A DNA stretch of 64,000 bases from Rhizomicrobium sp. (GCA_037200385.1 JBBCGL010000001.1:2170001-2234000), one strand, 5' to 3'. Positions 18,498 through 28,827 are shown, numbered from the stretch's first letter. A program made the numbers and translations. The notes: generated by a model not told the origin, from the sequence alone.

Positions 18498-18989
18498 CTA
18501 TTGCAGATGGATGGCGATCGCGTTCGTACCGGGGCGCAATTCGAACCTGGTGGCCTCGAACGGCGGCTCGCTGAAGGTCGGACGCGCGTCGTTGGAGAAG
18601 CCGTATTTCTCGAGCGGCAGGCCGATCCAGCTCATGTCGAACTGGCCGTTGCGGTTGAAATCCTGGAACAGCTTCACGGCATAGATCCCCGGCTTGACGC
18701 CGGCGAGCGTCACGACGGTCTCGCCAGGATGGGCCGGGACGACGGCATCGGCGACGGGGTCGGCATTGTCGAGCGCATAGGTCTGGCTGTTGTAGAGCGC
18801 CACACGGACATCGCCGCCGCGCGGCGAGACCTTGAGGACATGGATCGTCAACATGGCGAGCGGCGATACGCTCTTCGGCCCGGTCGCGTTGCCGCCGGCA
18901 GCGGAGCCGGGATGGGGCAGCAGGATGAGCGCGAACAGGCCGGCGCAAAGCGTGCGGCGAGTCCAGCTGACCTTGTCCGACGGAAACAT
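18498..18989 (-). CDS. DUF2141 domain secreted protein
   Basis: A 163-residue exported protein. After the signal sequence (LCAGLFALILLPHPGSAAG) comes a DUF2141 domain with the family patterns DVRVALYNSQ, PGIYAVKLFQDFNRNGQFD and GLPLEKYGFSNDA. DUF2141 proteins are periplasmic beta-sandwich proteins of unknown function. The start is uncertain: ATGs at 18989, 19025 and 19046 are in frame; the first gives the most compact signal peptide. It lies downstream of mdh in the same direction. Confidence 0.75.
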   Translation of the reverse strand: MFPSDKVSWTRRTLCAGLFALILLPHPGSAAGGNATGPKSVSPLAMLTIHVLKVSPRGGDVRVALYNSQTYALDNADPVADAVVPAHPGETVVTLAGVKPGIYAVKLFQDFNRNGQFDMSWIGLPLEKYGFSNDARPTFSEPPFEATRFELRPGTNAIAIHLQ

Positions 18990-19102
18990 CCGCTTTGCCA
19001 CTTCGAAGAGGACACAAAACGTCATGGCCGGCTTGCGGCCGGCCATGAGGATACGGCACGGATCGGCCCAGGCGTAGACCGATCGCCACGATGCTTAACG
19101 CG

Positions 19103-20152
<1,050 letters not shown>

Positions 20153-20161
20153 TCACGGAAT

Positions 20162-21322
20162 TTAAGCGGGTATTTCGGGCCTTTTCGCGCCACCCCAGCC
20201 CTTGAACAGCGCCTGGCCGGGACGTTCGATCACGCGCCAGGTGAAGGCCGCGAGCGCCACCACCGCCGCCAGATAGGCGAGCATCGCCAGATTGTTCGCC
20301 GCTTCGCTGCCCATGTCGATGACGAGCCCGCCGCCGTGATGCACGACCCAATCCCGGTGCAGGCGCGCGTCCAAAACGCTGAGGCCGGAGAACAGCAGCG
20401 CCAGCACCAGTGTGTGGACCATGTAGATCGAATAGGACCAGCGGCCCAGCGCGGCGGCCGGCCGAGTGGTCAGCGCGGCCGACAGCACGCCGCCCTCCGC
20501 CGCGAAGACCAGGACGGCCAGCGCGAAGAGCGGCGGGGCGAGGTAGACGACGGCGCCGTTGCGGCCCTCGAAGGTGATGAAGGCGACCACGAGGGCGACG
20601 ACCGCGAATTCCGCCAGACTGCCGCGAAGACGGCCAAGCCAGCCGCGCCGCCACACTTCATAGGCGAGCACGCCAGTGAAGAAGCCGAACAGGCAGCGCC
20701 ACTCGCCCCAGCGCACCGTCTCTTCCATGCCGAGCGGCGAATAGCGCGCCAGCACGCCCGCGCCCAGGAGCGCCGCCGCGGCGGCCAGGACGACGCGCAG
20801 GCCGCGCGACGGCGCGACGGCGCAGATCAAGGCGAACACCAGATAGGTGTAGAATTCGGTGCTGATCGACCAGGACGGGCCGTTCCAGGTCAGGGCGTCG
20901 TGCAGACCCAGCGCCTGCACCAGCGCGAGGTTGGTGAAGATCGCGAACACCGAATTGGGGCCGGTGAAGGCCGGCCGCGCCGCGACGCCGTGGAGATGGT
21001 GCATCATCGCCAAACGCACGCATTCGAGCCCGATCAGGGCCAGCAGCACGGCGGCGTGCAGCGGCCACAGGCGCCCGAAGCGGCGAAGCACGAACGATCT
21101 TATGCCGGCAGCGTCGCGGAGCTTGTCGCCATAAGTATGGGCCAGCACGAAGCCCGAGAGCACGAAGAAGAAGTCGACGAACAGCCATGCTTCGCGAACC
21201 AGCGGCTGCCAGAACAGAAAGCACCACAATTCCAGATGATGCAGCGCGACGACAAGAGCGCAGATCCCGCGCCAACCGTCCAAGGCGCGGAACCGCGCCG
21301 TCGCATGTGCTGCCCCCGACAT
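20162..21322 (-). CDS. Acyltransferase family 3 membrane protein
   Basis: A 386-residue inner-membrane O-acyltransferase of the OafA/YrhL family with about ten helices. Family landmarks are FRALDGWRGICALVVALHH (with the active His), FFVLSGFVLAHTYG, SFVLRRFGRLWPLH, and NGPSWSISTEFYTYLVF. These enzymes transfer acyl groups to surface polysaccharides or other exported molecules. It starts ten bases after the stop of the Met-rich protein gene, so the two are likely co-transcribed, which would tie it loosely to copper stress. Confidence 0.88.
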   Translation of the reverse strand: MSGAAHATARFRALDGWRGICALVVALHHLELWCFLFWQPLVREAWLFVDFFFVLSGFVLAHTYGDKLRDAAGIRSFVLRRFGRLWPLHAAVLLALIGLECVRLAMMHHLHGVAARPAFTGPNSVFAIFTNLALVQALGLHDALTWNGPSWSISTEFYTYLVFALICAVAPSRGLRVVLAAAAALLGAGVLARYSPLGMEETVRWGEWRCLFGFFTGVLAYEVWRRGWLGRLRGSLAEFAVVALVVAFITFEGRNGAVVYLAPPLFALAVLVFAAEGGVLSAALTTRPAAALGRWSYSIYMVHTLVLALLFSGLSVLDARLHRDWVVHHGGGLVIDMGSEAANNLAMLAYLAAVVALAAFTWRVIERPGQALFKGWGGAKRPEIPA

Positions 21323-21332
21323 GGCGGCAACG

Positions 21333-22610
21333 CTACTCCACAATCACCCGCACGAAAACCGCGGCACCATGCGGCGCTCCGCCATAGCTGGGAAGGTCCG
21401 ACGGCACGATGTCGAAACTGTAGAGGCCGCCGAGACCCAGCTTCCAATGCTCGGCGATCCGCCAATCATGGATCGCCCCCAGCGTCACCTCGCCCGCGGT
21501 CTTCAGGCCAGGGCTGGCGAACAGTTCCTCGCTGTCGATCGATTCGGCGCGGGCGAAGACCGTCCAGGCGTCCGCCGGCTTGTATTCGGCTTCGGCGAGG
21601 AAACCGTTCTCGCCGATACCGCCCGTGAGCTGCTTGCGGCCGAACGCCAATGTGGCGGCGACCGAGCCGTCCCCGCCCAGCGGCAGGAAATAGGAGGCGC
21701 TGGCGGTATAGCGGGTCTCGTTGACGGTGGGTTCGAGCTGTTCGGGACTCTTCAGGAAGCCCCAGGACGCTTGCAGCGACCAGTTGGGATCGGGATTCCA
21801 GCTGAGCCGCACCGAGGTGCTGTCGAACCGGGCGGAATCGAAGTCGAAGCGGAACTGGTCCGGCTCGCGGCCGGTGAATTGCGACACTTCGAGCTTCCAG
21901 GCATCGCGCACCAAACCGGCAGTCACGACGCCGAAGGTGATGTGGGTGGAGTCAAGCCAATGATGCGCGATCGGCGCCAGCGGGATGTCTTCGCCCGACG
22001 CGCGATGCATGAAGGCGGTCGGGCCCAGCGCCGGCTCGCCCGGATAGCCGACATAGAGGAAGGCGCTGCTGTCGTCGGCGAGCCGGTGGCTATAGGAGGC
22101 CGAGAGCTCCATCAGCAGATCGTGCGGATGCTGGCGGTCGACCAGCGGCGTCGTACCGTCGGCGGTCTCGCCGCTGGCGAGCAGGAGCGGATAGCCGCTG
22201 CGCCCCATCAGCGGATCCGGGCTCAGCATGGCGCGCAGGTCGAGCGTGTCGCCATTGGCAAAATCGCGCCGCGCCATGCCCATCACCATGCCGGCGAAGA
22301 AGGTCTTGTCGTCGCCCCGCGGGCCGCTCTGGCTGTCATAGACGGCGGCAAGGCTGGCATGCAGCATGAACATCCAGTTGCCGTCCATGACATGGATGCC
22401 GCCATGCGGCGCGGCATCGGGCTGCCAGCTCGTGCCGGAGGCGTCGCGCGACATCGGATAGGGGCCCAGCAGGCCCGTGGTCGCCATCGCCGGCATGTCC
22501 ATGCCCGGCATCCCGCTCATGCCCGGCATGTCGCCCATGCCCGATTGATCCTGCGCAATCGCCGCAGCCGGTATCAGGGTGAACATCAGGCCGAGGACAA
22601 CGCGACGCAT
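21333..22610 (-). CDS. Met-rich exported protein, probable outer-membrane, copper-linked
   Basis: A 425-residue exported protein. It has a signal peptide, then a methionine-rich stretch (GMGDMPGMSGMPGMDMPAM) of the sort that binds Cu(I), followed by a long region of alternating short strands ending in Val-Glu, as in beta-barrel proteins. I do not recognise a named family. The start ATG at 22610 has AAGGAG six bases upstream. It is divergent from csoR-copA across a palindromic operator, so it is probably part of the same copper response. Confidence 0.65.
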   Translation of the reverse strand: MRRVVLGLMFTLIPAAAIAQDQSGMGDMPGMSGMPGMDMPAMATTGLLGPYPMSRDASGTSWQPDAAPHGGIHVMDGNWMFMLHASLAAVYDSQSGPRGDDKTFFAGMVMGMARRDFANGDTLDLRAMLSPDPLMGRSGYPLLLASGETADGTTPLVDRQHPHDLLMELSASYSHRLADDSSAFLYVGYPGEPALGPTAFMHRASGEDIPLAPIAHHWLDSTHITFGVVTAGLVRDAWKLEVSQFTGREPDQFRFDFDSARFDSTSVRLSWNPDPNWSLQASWGFLKSPEQLEPTVNETRYTASASYFLPLGGDGSVAATLAFGRKQLTGGIGENGFLAEAEYKPADAWTVFARAESIDSEELFASPGLKTAGEVTLGAIHDWRIAEHWKLGLGGLYSFDIVPSDLPSYGGAPHGAAVFVRVIVE

Positions 22611-22658
22611 CGAACGCTCCTTCACGCTTTAGCCGGCTTGCGCCGGAACGGGCGCACC

Positions 22659-22681
22659 TATAATATACCCCTATGGGGTAT
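22659..22681. promoter_or_regulatory. csoR-copA promoter and CsoR operator
   Basis: A perfect TATAAT -10 box (22659-22664) touches a perfect palindrome ATACCCC-TAT-GGGGTAT (22665-22681). G-tract palindromes of this kind are the known binding sites of CsoR/RcnR-family repressors. The predicted start point falls inside the palindrome, five bases before the csoR ATG, so bound CsoR would block initiation. The divergent Met-rich gene begins 54 bases away and may share the site. Confidence 0.8.
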
Positions 22682-22686
22682 GCAAG

Positions 22687-22986
22687 ATGACGAAGAAGAA
22701 GACGGCGAAACACGATCCGCACTTGGCGCCGCAGCTGGCCGCGCGCCTCGCCCGGATCGAAGGACAGGTGCGCGGAATCGCGCGCATGGTGGAAGAGGAC
22801 CGCTATTGCATCGATATCCTCACGCAGATGCAGGCGATCAAGGCCGCGCTGAAGCGGGTCGAGGAGGAGATCCTGAAAAACCATGCGTCGCATTGCGTCG
22901 CGGCGGCGATCGCCAGCGGCGACGCCGAGGACCAGACCGAGAAATTCAACGAATTGGTGGAGCTGTTCAGCCGCTATGGAAGATGA
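22687..22986 (+). CDS. csoR: Copper-sensing repressor CsoR
   Basis: A 99-residue all-helical repressor (DUF156 family). Cys41, His66 and Cys70 have exactly the spacing of the Cu(I) ligands of Mycobacterium CsoR (C-x24-H-x3-C), which separates it from the formaldehyde- and nickel-sensing relatives. [13 protein letters not shown] is the DNA-contact helix. Cu(I) binding releases it from the operator and opens copA expression. The last 11 bases overlap copA, so the two are coupled. Confidence 0.92.
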   Translation: MTKKKTAKHDPHLAPQLAARLARIEGQVRGIARMVEEDRYCIDILTQMQAIKAALKRVEEEILKNHASHCVAAAIASGDAEDQTEKFNELVELFSRYGR

Positions 22987-25285
22987 CACCCCGGTCGTGC
23001 GCGACCCGGTCTGCGGCATGACCGTCGATCCGGCGACCGCCAAGCATAGCGTCGTATGGAACGGCGAGACCCACTACTTCTGCAGCGCCGCCTGTCGCGC
23101 CAAGTTCGAGGCGGCGCCCGACGTCTATGTCCGTAAGACGCCGGCGGCGGCGCACGCATCTTCGCCCGCCGCGTCGGAGGCGATCTATACCTGCCCGATG
23201 CATCCGCAGATCCGCCACAAGGGACCGGGGCATTGCCCGATCTGCGGCATGGCGCTGGAGCCGCTGGTCGTGACGGCGCAAAGCGGACCCGATCCCGAGT
23301 TGCGCGACATGACGCGGCGTTTCTGGATCGCGCTGGCATTGGCGTTGCCGGTGTTCCTGCTCGAAATGGGCGGTCATCTGTTCGGCATGCCCGATGCCCG
23401 GGCCGCGCGCCTCTCCACCTGGATCCAGTTCGCGCTGAGCACGCCCGTGGTGTTGTGGGCGGGATGGCCGTTCTTCCTGCGCGGCTGGCAATCGTTGGCG
23501 AACCGTTCGCTCAACATGTTCACCCTGATCGCGCTGGGGATCGGGGCGGCATACGGCTATAGCGTGGTCGCGACGCTGGCACCGCAGATCTTCCCGCCCG
23601 CGCTCAAGATGGACGGCATGGTGCCGGCCTATTTCGAGGCGGCTGCGGTCATCACCGTGCTGGTGCTGCTCGGCCAGGTGCTGGAGCTGCGAGCCCGCGC
23701 AGGGACCAGCGGTGCGATCCGCGCCCTGCTCCACCTCGCACCGCCGCGTGCCCGGCGTCTCGCGGCGGATGGCAGCGAGCAGGATGTTGCGCTCGAAGAG
23801 GTACAGGTCGGCGACCGGTTGCGCGTGCGGCCGGGCGAGCGCGTGCCGGTGGACGGCGCGGTGCTGGAAGGCGCCAGCGCGGTCGATGAGTCCATGGTGA
23901 CCGGCGAGTCCCTGCCGGTGGAGAAGACCGCCGGGGCCAAGTTGATCGGCGGCACGGTCAATGGCGGTGGAGCCCTCGTGATGCGGGCCGAGAAGATCGG
24001 CGCCGACACGGTGCTGGCACGCATCGTGGCGATGGTCTCGGAGGCGCAACGCAGCCGCGCGCCGATCCAGCGCCTCGCGGACCAGGTCTCGGCGTGGTTC
24101 GTGCCGGCGGTGATCGCCGTGGCGGTCGTCGCGTTCTCGGCCTGGTTTTTCGCAGGCCCCGCGCCCGCGCTGTCGAACGCCATCGTGGCCGCGGTGTCGG
24201 TGGTCATCATCGCCTGCCCCTGCGCGCTGGGCCTCGCGACGCCGATGTCGATCATGGTCGGCGTCGGCAAGGGCGCGGGCGCCGGCGTGCTGATCAAGGA
24301 CGCGCAGGCGCTGGAGCGTTTCGAGAAGGTCGACACGCTGGTGGTCGACAAGACCGGGACGCTGACCGAAGGACGGCCGCGCGTCATCGCCGTCGTGGCG
24401 GCGGAAGGCTTCGACGACGGCGAGGTGCTGGCGCTGGCCGCGGCGCTGGAGCGATCGAGCGAGCATCCGCTGGGCACCGCGATCGTGGCGGCGGCGGACG
24501 CGCGCGGCGCGGCGCGGTTCGATGCGGAGGATTTCCAATCGGTCGCCGGCAAGGGGATCGGCGGAGTCGTCGGCGGACGCCGCGTGCTGGTCGGGACGGC
24601 ACAGCTCTTGACGGATGCGGGCGTCGACAGCGGGCCGCTCGCGGCACGCGCGGAGGCTCTTCGGCAGGACGGCGCGACCGCGATGTTCGTGGGTGTCGAC
24701 GGCAAGGCCGCGGCGGTGCTCGCCATCGCCGATCCGATCAAGGCGACGACGCCGGCGGCGCTGGCGCAGCTTCGCGCGGACGGCATCCGCATCGTGATGC
24801 TCACCGGCGACAATCCGACGACGGCGCAGGCGGTGGCGGCGAAACTCGGCATCGCGGAGGTGGAGGCCGGCATATTGCCGGACGGCAAGAATGCCGTGGT
24901 GCGGCGGTTGCGGGCCGAAGGCCGTGTGGTGGCGATGGCCGGCGACGGGGTAAACGATGCGCCGGCTTTGGCGGCGGCCGATATCGGCGTCGCGATGGGC
25001 ACCGGTACCGATGTGGCGATGGAAAGCGCCGGCGTCACGCTGGTGAAGGGCGACCTCGCGGGCATCGCGCGGGCCCGCAAGCTGAGCCGCGCGACGATGC
25101 GCAACATCCGGCAGAACCTGGTCCTGGCGTTCATCTATAATGTGATCGGGATTCCGATCGCGGCGGGCGCCCTGTATCCGGTGTTCGGGCTGCTGCTCAG
25201 CCCGGTGATCGCGGCGGCGGCGATGAGCCTGAGTTCGGTCTCGGTGATCGGCAATGCGCTGCGCCTGCGCTGGCAGACGCTTTGA
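22976..25285 (+). CDS. copA: Copper-translocating P-type ATPase
   Basis: A 769-residue P1B-ATPase that pumps Cu(I) from the cytosol. In place of classic CxxC metal domains it has an N-terminal YHS domain (RDPVCGMTV with CSAACRAKF, residues 9-44) and a heavy-metal-binding domain ([21 protein letters not shown], 71-96). The transmembrane CPC is Cys414-Pro-Cys416, the phosphorylated Asp458 lies in DKTGTLT, and [10 protein letters not shown] is the hinge. The start overlaps csoR. YHS-containing CopA pumps often belong to bacteria that also handle periplasmic copper. Confidence 0.95.
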   Translation: MEDDTPVVRDPVCGMTVDPATAKHSVVWNGETHYFCSAACRAKFEAAPDVYVRKTPAAAHASSPAASEAIYTCPMHPQIRHKGPGHCPICGMALEPLVVTAQSGPDPELRDMTRRFWIALALALPVFLLEMGGHLFGMPDARAARLSTWIQFALSTPVVLWAGWPFFLRGWQSLANRSLNMFTLIALGIGAAYGYSVVATLAPQIFPPALKMDGMVPAYFEAAAVITVLVLLGQVLELRARAGTSGAIRALLHLAPPRARRLAADGSEQDVALEEVQVGDRLRVRPGERVPVDGAVLEGASAVDESMVTGESLPVEKTAGAKLIGGTVNGGGALVMRAEKIGADTVLARIVAMVSEAQRSRAPIQRLADQVSAWFVPAVIAVAVVAFSAWFFAGPAPALSNAIVAAVSVVIIACPCALGLATPMSIMVGVGKGAGAGVLIKDAQALERFEKVDTLVVDKTGTLTEGRPRVIAVVAAEGFDDGEVLALAAALERSSEHPLGTAIVAAADARGAARFDAEDFQSVAGKGIGGVVGGRRVLVGTAQLLTDAGVDSGPLAARAEALRQDGATAMFVGVDGKAAAVLAIADPIKATTPAALAQLRADGIRIVMLTGDNPTTAQAVAAKLGIAEVEAGILPDGKNAVVRRLRAEGRVVAMAGDGVNDAPALAAADIGVAMGTGTDVAMESAGVTLVKGDLAGIARARKLSRATMRNIRQNLVLAFIYNVIGIPIAAGALYPVFGLLLSPVIAAAAMSLSSVSVIGNALRLRWQTL

Positions 25286-25290
25286 GGACA

Positions 25291-25330
25291 AAGAAAAAGC
25301 CGGGCGGATGCTTTGGCACCGGCCCGGCTT
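25291..25330 (-). terminator. Terminator of the HU gene
   Basis: On the - strand the stem AAGCCGGGC (25330-25322) / GCCCGGCTT (25305-25297) is followed by TTTCTTTG. It lies between the convergent copA and HU stops and may partly terminate both. Confidence 0.8.
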
Positions 25331-25354
25331 CGACTTCAAGACGCAGAAAGCGGA

Positions 25355-25678
25355 TTAGATCGCTTCCTTCAGCTCCTTGGCGGCGCGGAAGGCGACCTTC
25401 TTGGACGCCTTGATCTTGATCGCCTCGCCCGTCGCCGGGTTGCGGCCCATGCGGGCGGCGCGCTTGCGCACCACGAGGATGCCCAGACCGTTGAGACGGA
25501 TGCGGGCGCCCTTCTTCAGGTGCTTGGTGATCAGACCGATCGTGTCCTCGAGGATCGCGTGCGCGGCCTTGTTGGTCAGCTCATGCTTCTCGGCCAGCGC
25601 GGCGCCAAGCTGGCGGGTGCTCACCGTGTCGACCTTGGCCTTGGCGGCCTTCGGGGCGCCAGATCCAGCTACTGCCAT
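25355..25678 (-). CDS. hup: HU family DNA-binding protein
   Basis: A 107-residue nucleoid protein. The HU/IHF fold is recognisable from TRQLGAALAEKHELTNKAAHAILED, the arm region with RIRLNGLGILVVRKRAARMGRNPATGE and the final KASKKVAFRAAKELKEAI. About 18 extra residues at the N-terminus (GSGAPKAAKAKVD) are Ala/Lys-rich and are not part of the core. AAGGAG stands before the ATG. It binds and bends DNA without strict sequence need. Confidence 0.92.
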   Translation of the reverse strand: MAVAGSGAPKAAKAKVDTVSTRQLGAALAEKHELTNKAAHAILEDTIGLITKHLKKGARIRLNGLGILVVRKRAARMGRNPATGEAIKIKASKKVAFRAAKELKEAI

Positions 25679-25832
25679 TTGTTTTTGCTCCTTGTTGCGA
25701 ATCAAACGAATGCCCGATTTTACTGCACTTTCGAGACGCAACGCACGCAGTGTCTATGGAAAAGAGCGATAAATCGGGCCTTTTCGGCGATTTGCCGTCC
25801 GGCGGATTCGGAGGTTGCGGTAAAGGCCCGGT

Positions 25833-26387
25833 TTACGGGCGTTTCTTGCGCGCCGCCGGCTTGGCCTTTGCGCGCGCGATACCGTCGGCGATCAGCTTTT
25901 CGGCCGCCTTGCGGCCGACCCAATTGCCGATGCGGGTCCATTTGTCGGGCTCGAGGTCCTTGTAGTGCTGGAAGAAGTGCACGATCTGCTTGAGCAGAAT
26001 CTCCGGCAAGTCCCTGTAGGACCGCACGCCGGTATGGAAGGGGTGCAGGTCGTCGGTCGGCACGGCGATGATCTTCTCATCGGGACCGGCCTGGTCGGTC
26101 ATGATCAGCGCGCCGACCGGGCGGCAGCGGATCACCGCGCCCGACGCCACCGGCACCGCCGTGATCACCAGCACGTCGAGCGGATCGCCGTCCTCCGACA
26201 GGGTCTGCGGCACGAAGCCGTAATTGCCCGGATAGAACATCGCGGTGTGCAGGAAGCGGTCGACGAACAGCGCGCCCGAGGCCTTGTCGATCTCGTATTT
26301 CACCGGCGCGCCGCCGGCCGGGATCTCGATCAGGACATTGATGTCGCGCGGGGGGTTGCGGCCGGCGGGAATCTTGCTGAGGTCCAT
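25833..26387 (-). CDS. ppa: Inorganic pyrophosphatase
   Basis: A 184-residue soluble family I pyrophosphatase. INVLIEIPAGGAPVKYEIDK, the Mg-binding signature EDGDPLDVLV, and the KAWxD-type region near DLEPDKWTRIGNWVG are all present. It pulls biosynthetic reactions forward by removing PPi. The C-terminus ends in an unusual basic tail (ARAKAKPAARKKRP), which is not needed for activity in homologues. The gene stands alone between HU and the SMP-30 gene. Confidence 0.95.
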   Translation of the reverse strand: MDLSKIPAGRNPPRDINVLIEIPAGGAPVKYEIDKASGALFVDRFLHTAMFYPGNYGFVPQTLSEDGDPLDVLVITAVPVASGAVIRCRPVGALIMTDQAGPDEKIIAVPTDDLHPFHTGVRSYRDLPEILLKQIVHFFQHYKDLEPDKWTRIGNWVGRKAAEKLIADGIARAKAKPAARKKRP

Positions 26388-26483
26388 GGGAAGCCCCGTA
26401 TTTGCCGGCGCGTCGTAACACAATCCGCGCACGTTGACTCGGGCCCCCGCGCGGGTCAGCGTCCCGAAAAACGGGAGGCAGAC

Positions 26484-27344
26484 ATGACCAGGGCGGAACC
26501 GTTCGTTTCCGGGCTGAAATTCGGCGAAGGCCTGCGTTGGCATCAGGGGCGCTTCTGGTATTCCGACTTCTTCAACCACCGCATATCGAGCGCCGCGCCG
26601 GATGGCACGGTGCGGGCGGAGGTGGAATTCGACGACCAGCCCTCGGGGCTCGGCTGGCTGCCGGACGGCCGGCTGCTGTTCGTCGCCATGACCAGCCAGC
26701 GCGTGATGCGGCGCGAAGCCGACGGCAGGATCGTGGAGCACGCCGATCTCAAGGGGTTCGCCAAGTTCCACGCCAACGACATGGTGGTGGATGTTCGCGG
26801 CAATGCGCTCGTCGGCTGCTTCGGGTTCGATCTCGACGCGTTCGCCGCGGAGCATGGACCGGCGGCGCTGTGGACGCCGCCCGGCCCCCCGACCGCGCCG
26901 ATCCTGCGCGTGACGCCGGACGGCAAGGCCACCATCGCCTCGCCCGACCAGAAATTCCCCAACGGCATGGCGATCGTCGACGGCGGCAAGACGCTGATCG
27001 CGGCGGAGACCTTTCTGCCGGGGCTCACCGCGTTCGACCTGGCGGAAGATGGCACGCTGTCGAACCGGCGGGTCTGGGCTTCGCTGGTGCCGCCTTTCGC
27101 GCCGGATGGGATCTGCGCCGACAGCGAAGGCGCGATCTGGTGCGCCAATGCGCTGGCGCCGGAATGCGTGCGGGTCGGCAAGGGGGGCGAGATCCTCGAA
27201 CGGGTCGAGACCTCGATGAACGCGTTCGCCTGCACGCTGGGTGGCGTGGACGGCCGCAGCCTCGTCATCGCGACGTCGCAGTCGCACGGCGCGGGGAATG
27301 TGAGCGGCATGCTGGAGATCGCGCGGGTGAGCATCGCTGCTTAG
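26484..27344 (+). CDS. SMP-30/gluconolactonase family protein
   Basis: A 286-residue six-bladed beta-propeller of the SMP-30/gluconolaconase/LRE family, which hydrolyses sugar or other lactones with a divalent metal. Typical elements are GLKFGEGLRWHQGRFWYSDF (Glu metal ligand), PSGLGWLPDGRLLF, FHANDMVVD (Asn), FPNGMAI (Asn) and FAPDGICADSEGAIWCAN (Asp). The start is fixed by GGGAGG upstream. Its natural lactone is unknown. The IS element lies just downstream. Confidence 0.85.
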   Translation: MTRAEPFVSGLKFGEGLRWHQGRFWYSDFFNHRISSAAPDGTVRAEVEFDDQPSGLGWLPDGRLLFVAMTSQRVMRREADGRIVEHADLKGFAKFHANDMVVDVRGNALVGCFGFDLDAFAAEHGPAALWTPPGPPTAPILRVTPDGKATIASPDQKFPNGMAIVDGGKTLIAAETFLPGLTAFDLAEDGTLSNRRVWASLVPPFAPDGICADSEGAIWCANALAPECVRVGKGGEILERVETSMNAFACTLGGVDGRSLVIATSQSHGAGNVSGMLEIARVSIAA

Positions 27345-27358
27345 CCGCGGGCGCCACT

Positions 27359-27397
27359 GTCATCCCCGCGCGAGCATTGCGAGAGAAAGGGGATGAC
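27359..27397. repeat. Short palindromic intergenic repeat, related to copy 1
   Basis: GTCATCCCC (27359-27367) and GGGGATGAC (27389-27397) flank a 21-base centre. The ends match the outer arms of the elements at 1514 and 35613, so it looks like a reduced member of the same dispersed repeat. It lies 14 bases from the IS left end. Confidence 0.6.
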
Positions 27398-27406
27398 AAG
27401 GGACGC

Positions 27407-27721
27407 CTAGCAGGCTGTTGAAGAAGTCTTTTGCCGACGGGCGATGAAGGGGATGTCGTCGCCGTTTTGGAGGGAGATTTCGCCTTCGAGGGAGTCGTCG
27501 GTTTTGATCTCGGCCCATCCCTCGCCGGAAGCTTCGTCCATTTCGTCGTTTCCTGACCATTCGAACTCGATGGCATCGCTTGCGCAGGCGCCCTGGAAGG
27601 AACCGGTGAGGCAATCCAGGGCGAACTCGCCCCCATCCTTATCGAACAGGATGTAGGAGCCCGGCCCGGCCATGTCATATCCCGGCGTCTCGACGACGCG
27701 CCATTTGCCCTTCAGCGTCAT
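27407..27721 (-). CDS. Small passenger protein of the IS (unknown function)
   Basis: A 104-residue acidic soluble protein, beginning MTLKGKWRVVE. Its middle (EWSGNDEMDEASGEGWAEI) resembles a widespread family of small bacterial proteins of unknown function. The ATG overlaps the transposase stop (ATGA), so it is translated from the transposase message. The natural domain ends near FIARR; the last codons are read through the terminal repeat and the stop is a TAG supplied by the host DNA at the junction. It is therefore a passenger or captured gene, and the C-terminus would change with each insertion site. Confidence 0.65.
   Translation of the reverse strand: MTLKGKWRVVETPGYDMAGPGSYILFDKDGGEFALDCLTGSFQGACASDAIEFEWSGNDEMDEASGEGWAEIKTDDSLEGEISLQNGDDIPFIARRQKTSSTAC
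27411..27429. repeat. IS left terminal inverted repeat
   Basis: CAGGCTGTTGAAGAAGTCT, the exact reverse complement of the right repeat at 28885-28903. It also encodes the last residues of the passenger gene. Confidence 0.9.
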
Positions 27722-28827
27722 GCCGGCACCGCCAGGAGTTTGGGCAGGCGGATGAGGTTGTAGGCGGACAAGGCCATGACGAAGGTGGCATTGACACGCG
27801 CCAGCCCACGGACCTTGACCTTGGCCAAGCCGGCCGATGCCTTGATCCAACCGAACACCTCTTCGATGCGCTTGCGGCAGACTTGGCTCACGGCATAACC
27901 GCAATGGCGCAGCGTCCGGTTGTCGATGGCCGTCTTGCGCGGCTTGCCGGTCTTGCTCAAATGCCCATCGATGGCGACGTGCGGCGTGATCGCGCGCGCC
28001 CTAAGCGCCTCGACGAAGGCCTCCACGTCATAGGCCTTGTCGGCGCCTAGCGTGATCCGCCGTCGTCGCCGGGGACGATGGCGATCCACCAGCGTCAGCG
28101 CTTGGTCCCGTTCGGCCATGCCGTTGGCTTGGCTCGCCTGGCCTAAGACCGCCAGGCCGTGGCGGTTCTCCATCAGCGCATGCCCCATGTAGCAGAGCTT
28201 GGCCGGCTGGCCATCGCCCTTCTTGTAGAGCTTGGCCTCAGGATCGGTCGTGCTCTCATGGGTCTCGTTGGAGCGTTTCTCCTTGTGGAAGCTGCGCTCG
28301 GCGTTGCGGCCCGGACCATCCTGGTCGTTGTCGGCGCCGTCCTTCCTGCGGAAGCTCTTGAGCGAAGCCCACGCCTCGATCAGCGTCCCATCCACCGAGA
28401 AGTGCTCGCTCGACAGAAGCCGCTTCACTCGAGGCTGAGCCAGGATCGCGTTCAGGAACTTGGCCGCGATGTCACCTTGAAGCAGCCGATCCCGGTTCTT
28501 CGAGAACACCGAGTGGTCCCATGCCGGATCATCCACCCCAAGCCCGACGAACCAGCGGAACAGAAGGTCAAACTCTATCCGTTCCATCAGCAGCCGCTCC
28601 GAGCGCACACCGTAGAACGCCTGCAACAGCGTCGCCCGCAACAGCTTCTCCGGCGCGATCGAGGGACGGCCAAAGTCCGTGTAGAGCTCGTCGAAGTCCT
28701 TCGACAGATCCATCAACGCCGCGTTCGCAATTTCCCGGATCACCCGCAGAGGATGGTCATGGCGAACCCGGGACTCCAAATCCACGTAACTGAACAGCGC
28801 CCCGGACCGCTCGTCGCTTCCACGCAT
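27718..28827 (-). CDS. IS5 family transposase
   Basis: A 369-residue DDE transposase. The N-terminal DUF772-type domain covers about 20-110 (LYTDFGRPSIAPEKLLRATL, GVRSERLLMERIEFDLLFRW). The catalytic residues are seen in HFSVDGTLIEAW (D), TLGADKAYD (D) and CRKRIEEVFGWIK (E). The start at 28827 has GAGGG seven bases upstream, which is better than the longer frame. The frame is intact. It catalyses movement of the surrounding element. Confidence 0.92.
   Translation of the reverse strand: MRGSDERSGALFSYVDLESRVRHDHPLRVIREIANAALMDLSKDFDELYTDFGRPSIAPEKLLRATLLQAFYGVRSERLLMERIEFDLLFRWFVGLGVDDPAWDHSVFSKNRDRLLQGDIAAKFLNAILAQPRVKRLLSSEHFSVDGTLIEAWASLKSFRRKDGADNDQDGPGRNAERSFHKEKRSNETHESTTDPEAKLYKKGDGQPAKLCYMGHALMENRHGLAVLGQASQANGMAERDQALTLVDRHRPRRRRRITLGADKAYDVEAFVEALRARAITPHVAIDGHLSKTGKPRKTAIDNRTLRHCGYAVSQVCRKRIEEVFGWIKASAGLAKVKVRGLARVNATFVMALSAYNLIRLPKLLAVPA

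Noticed and set aside
19023-19047. ATGGCCGGC palindrome before the DUF2141 gene as a terminator of mdh
   Set aside because: The stem is short, contains the possible upstream start codons and lacks a U-run; too weak to call.
22967-25339. A 790-codon open frame on the - strand opposite copA
   Set aside because: It is the mirror of copA, with no ribosome site and low-complexity Arg/His/Gln content.
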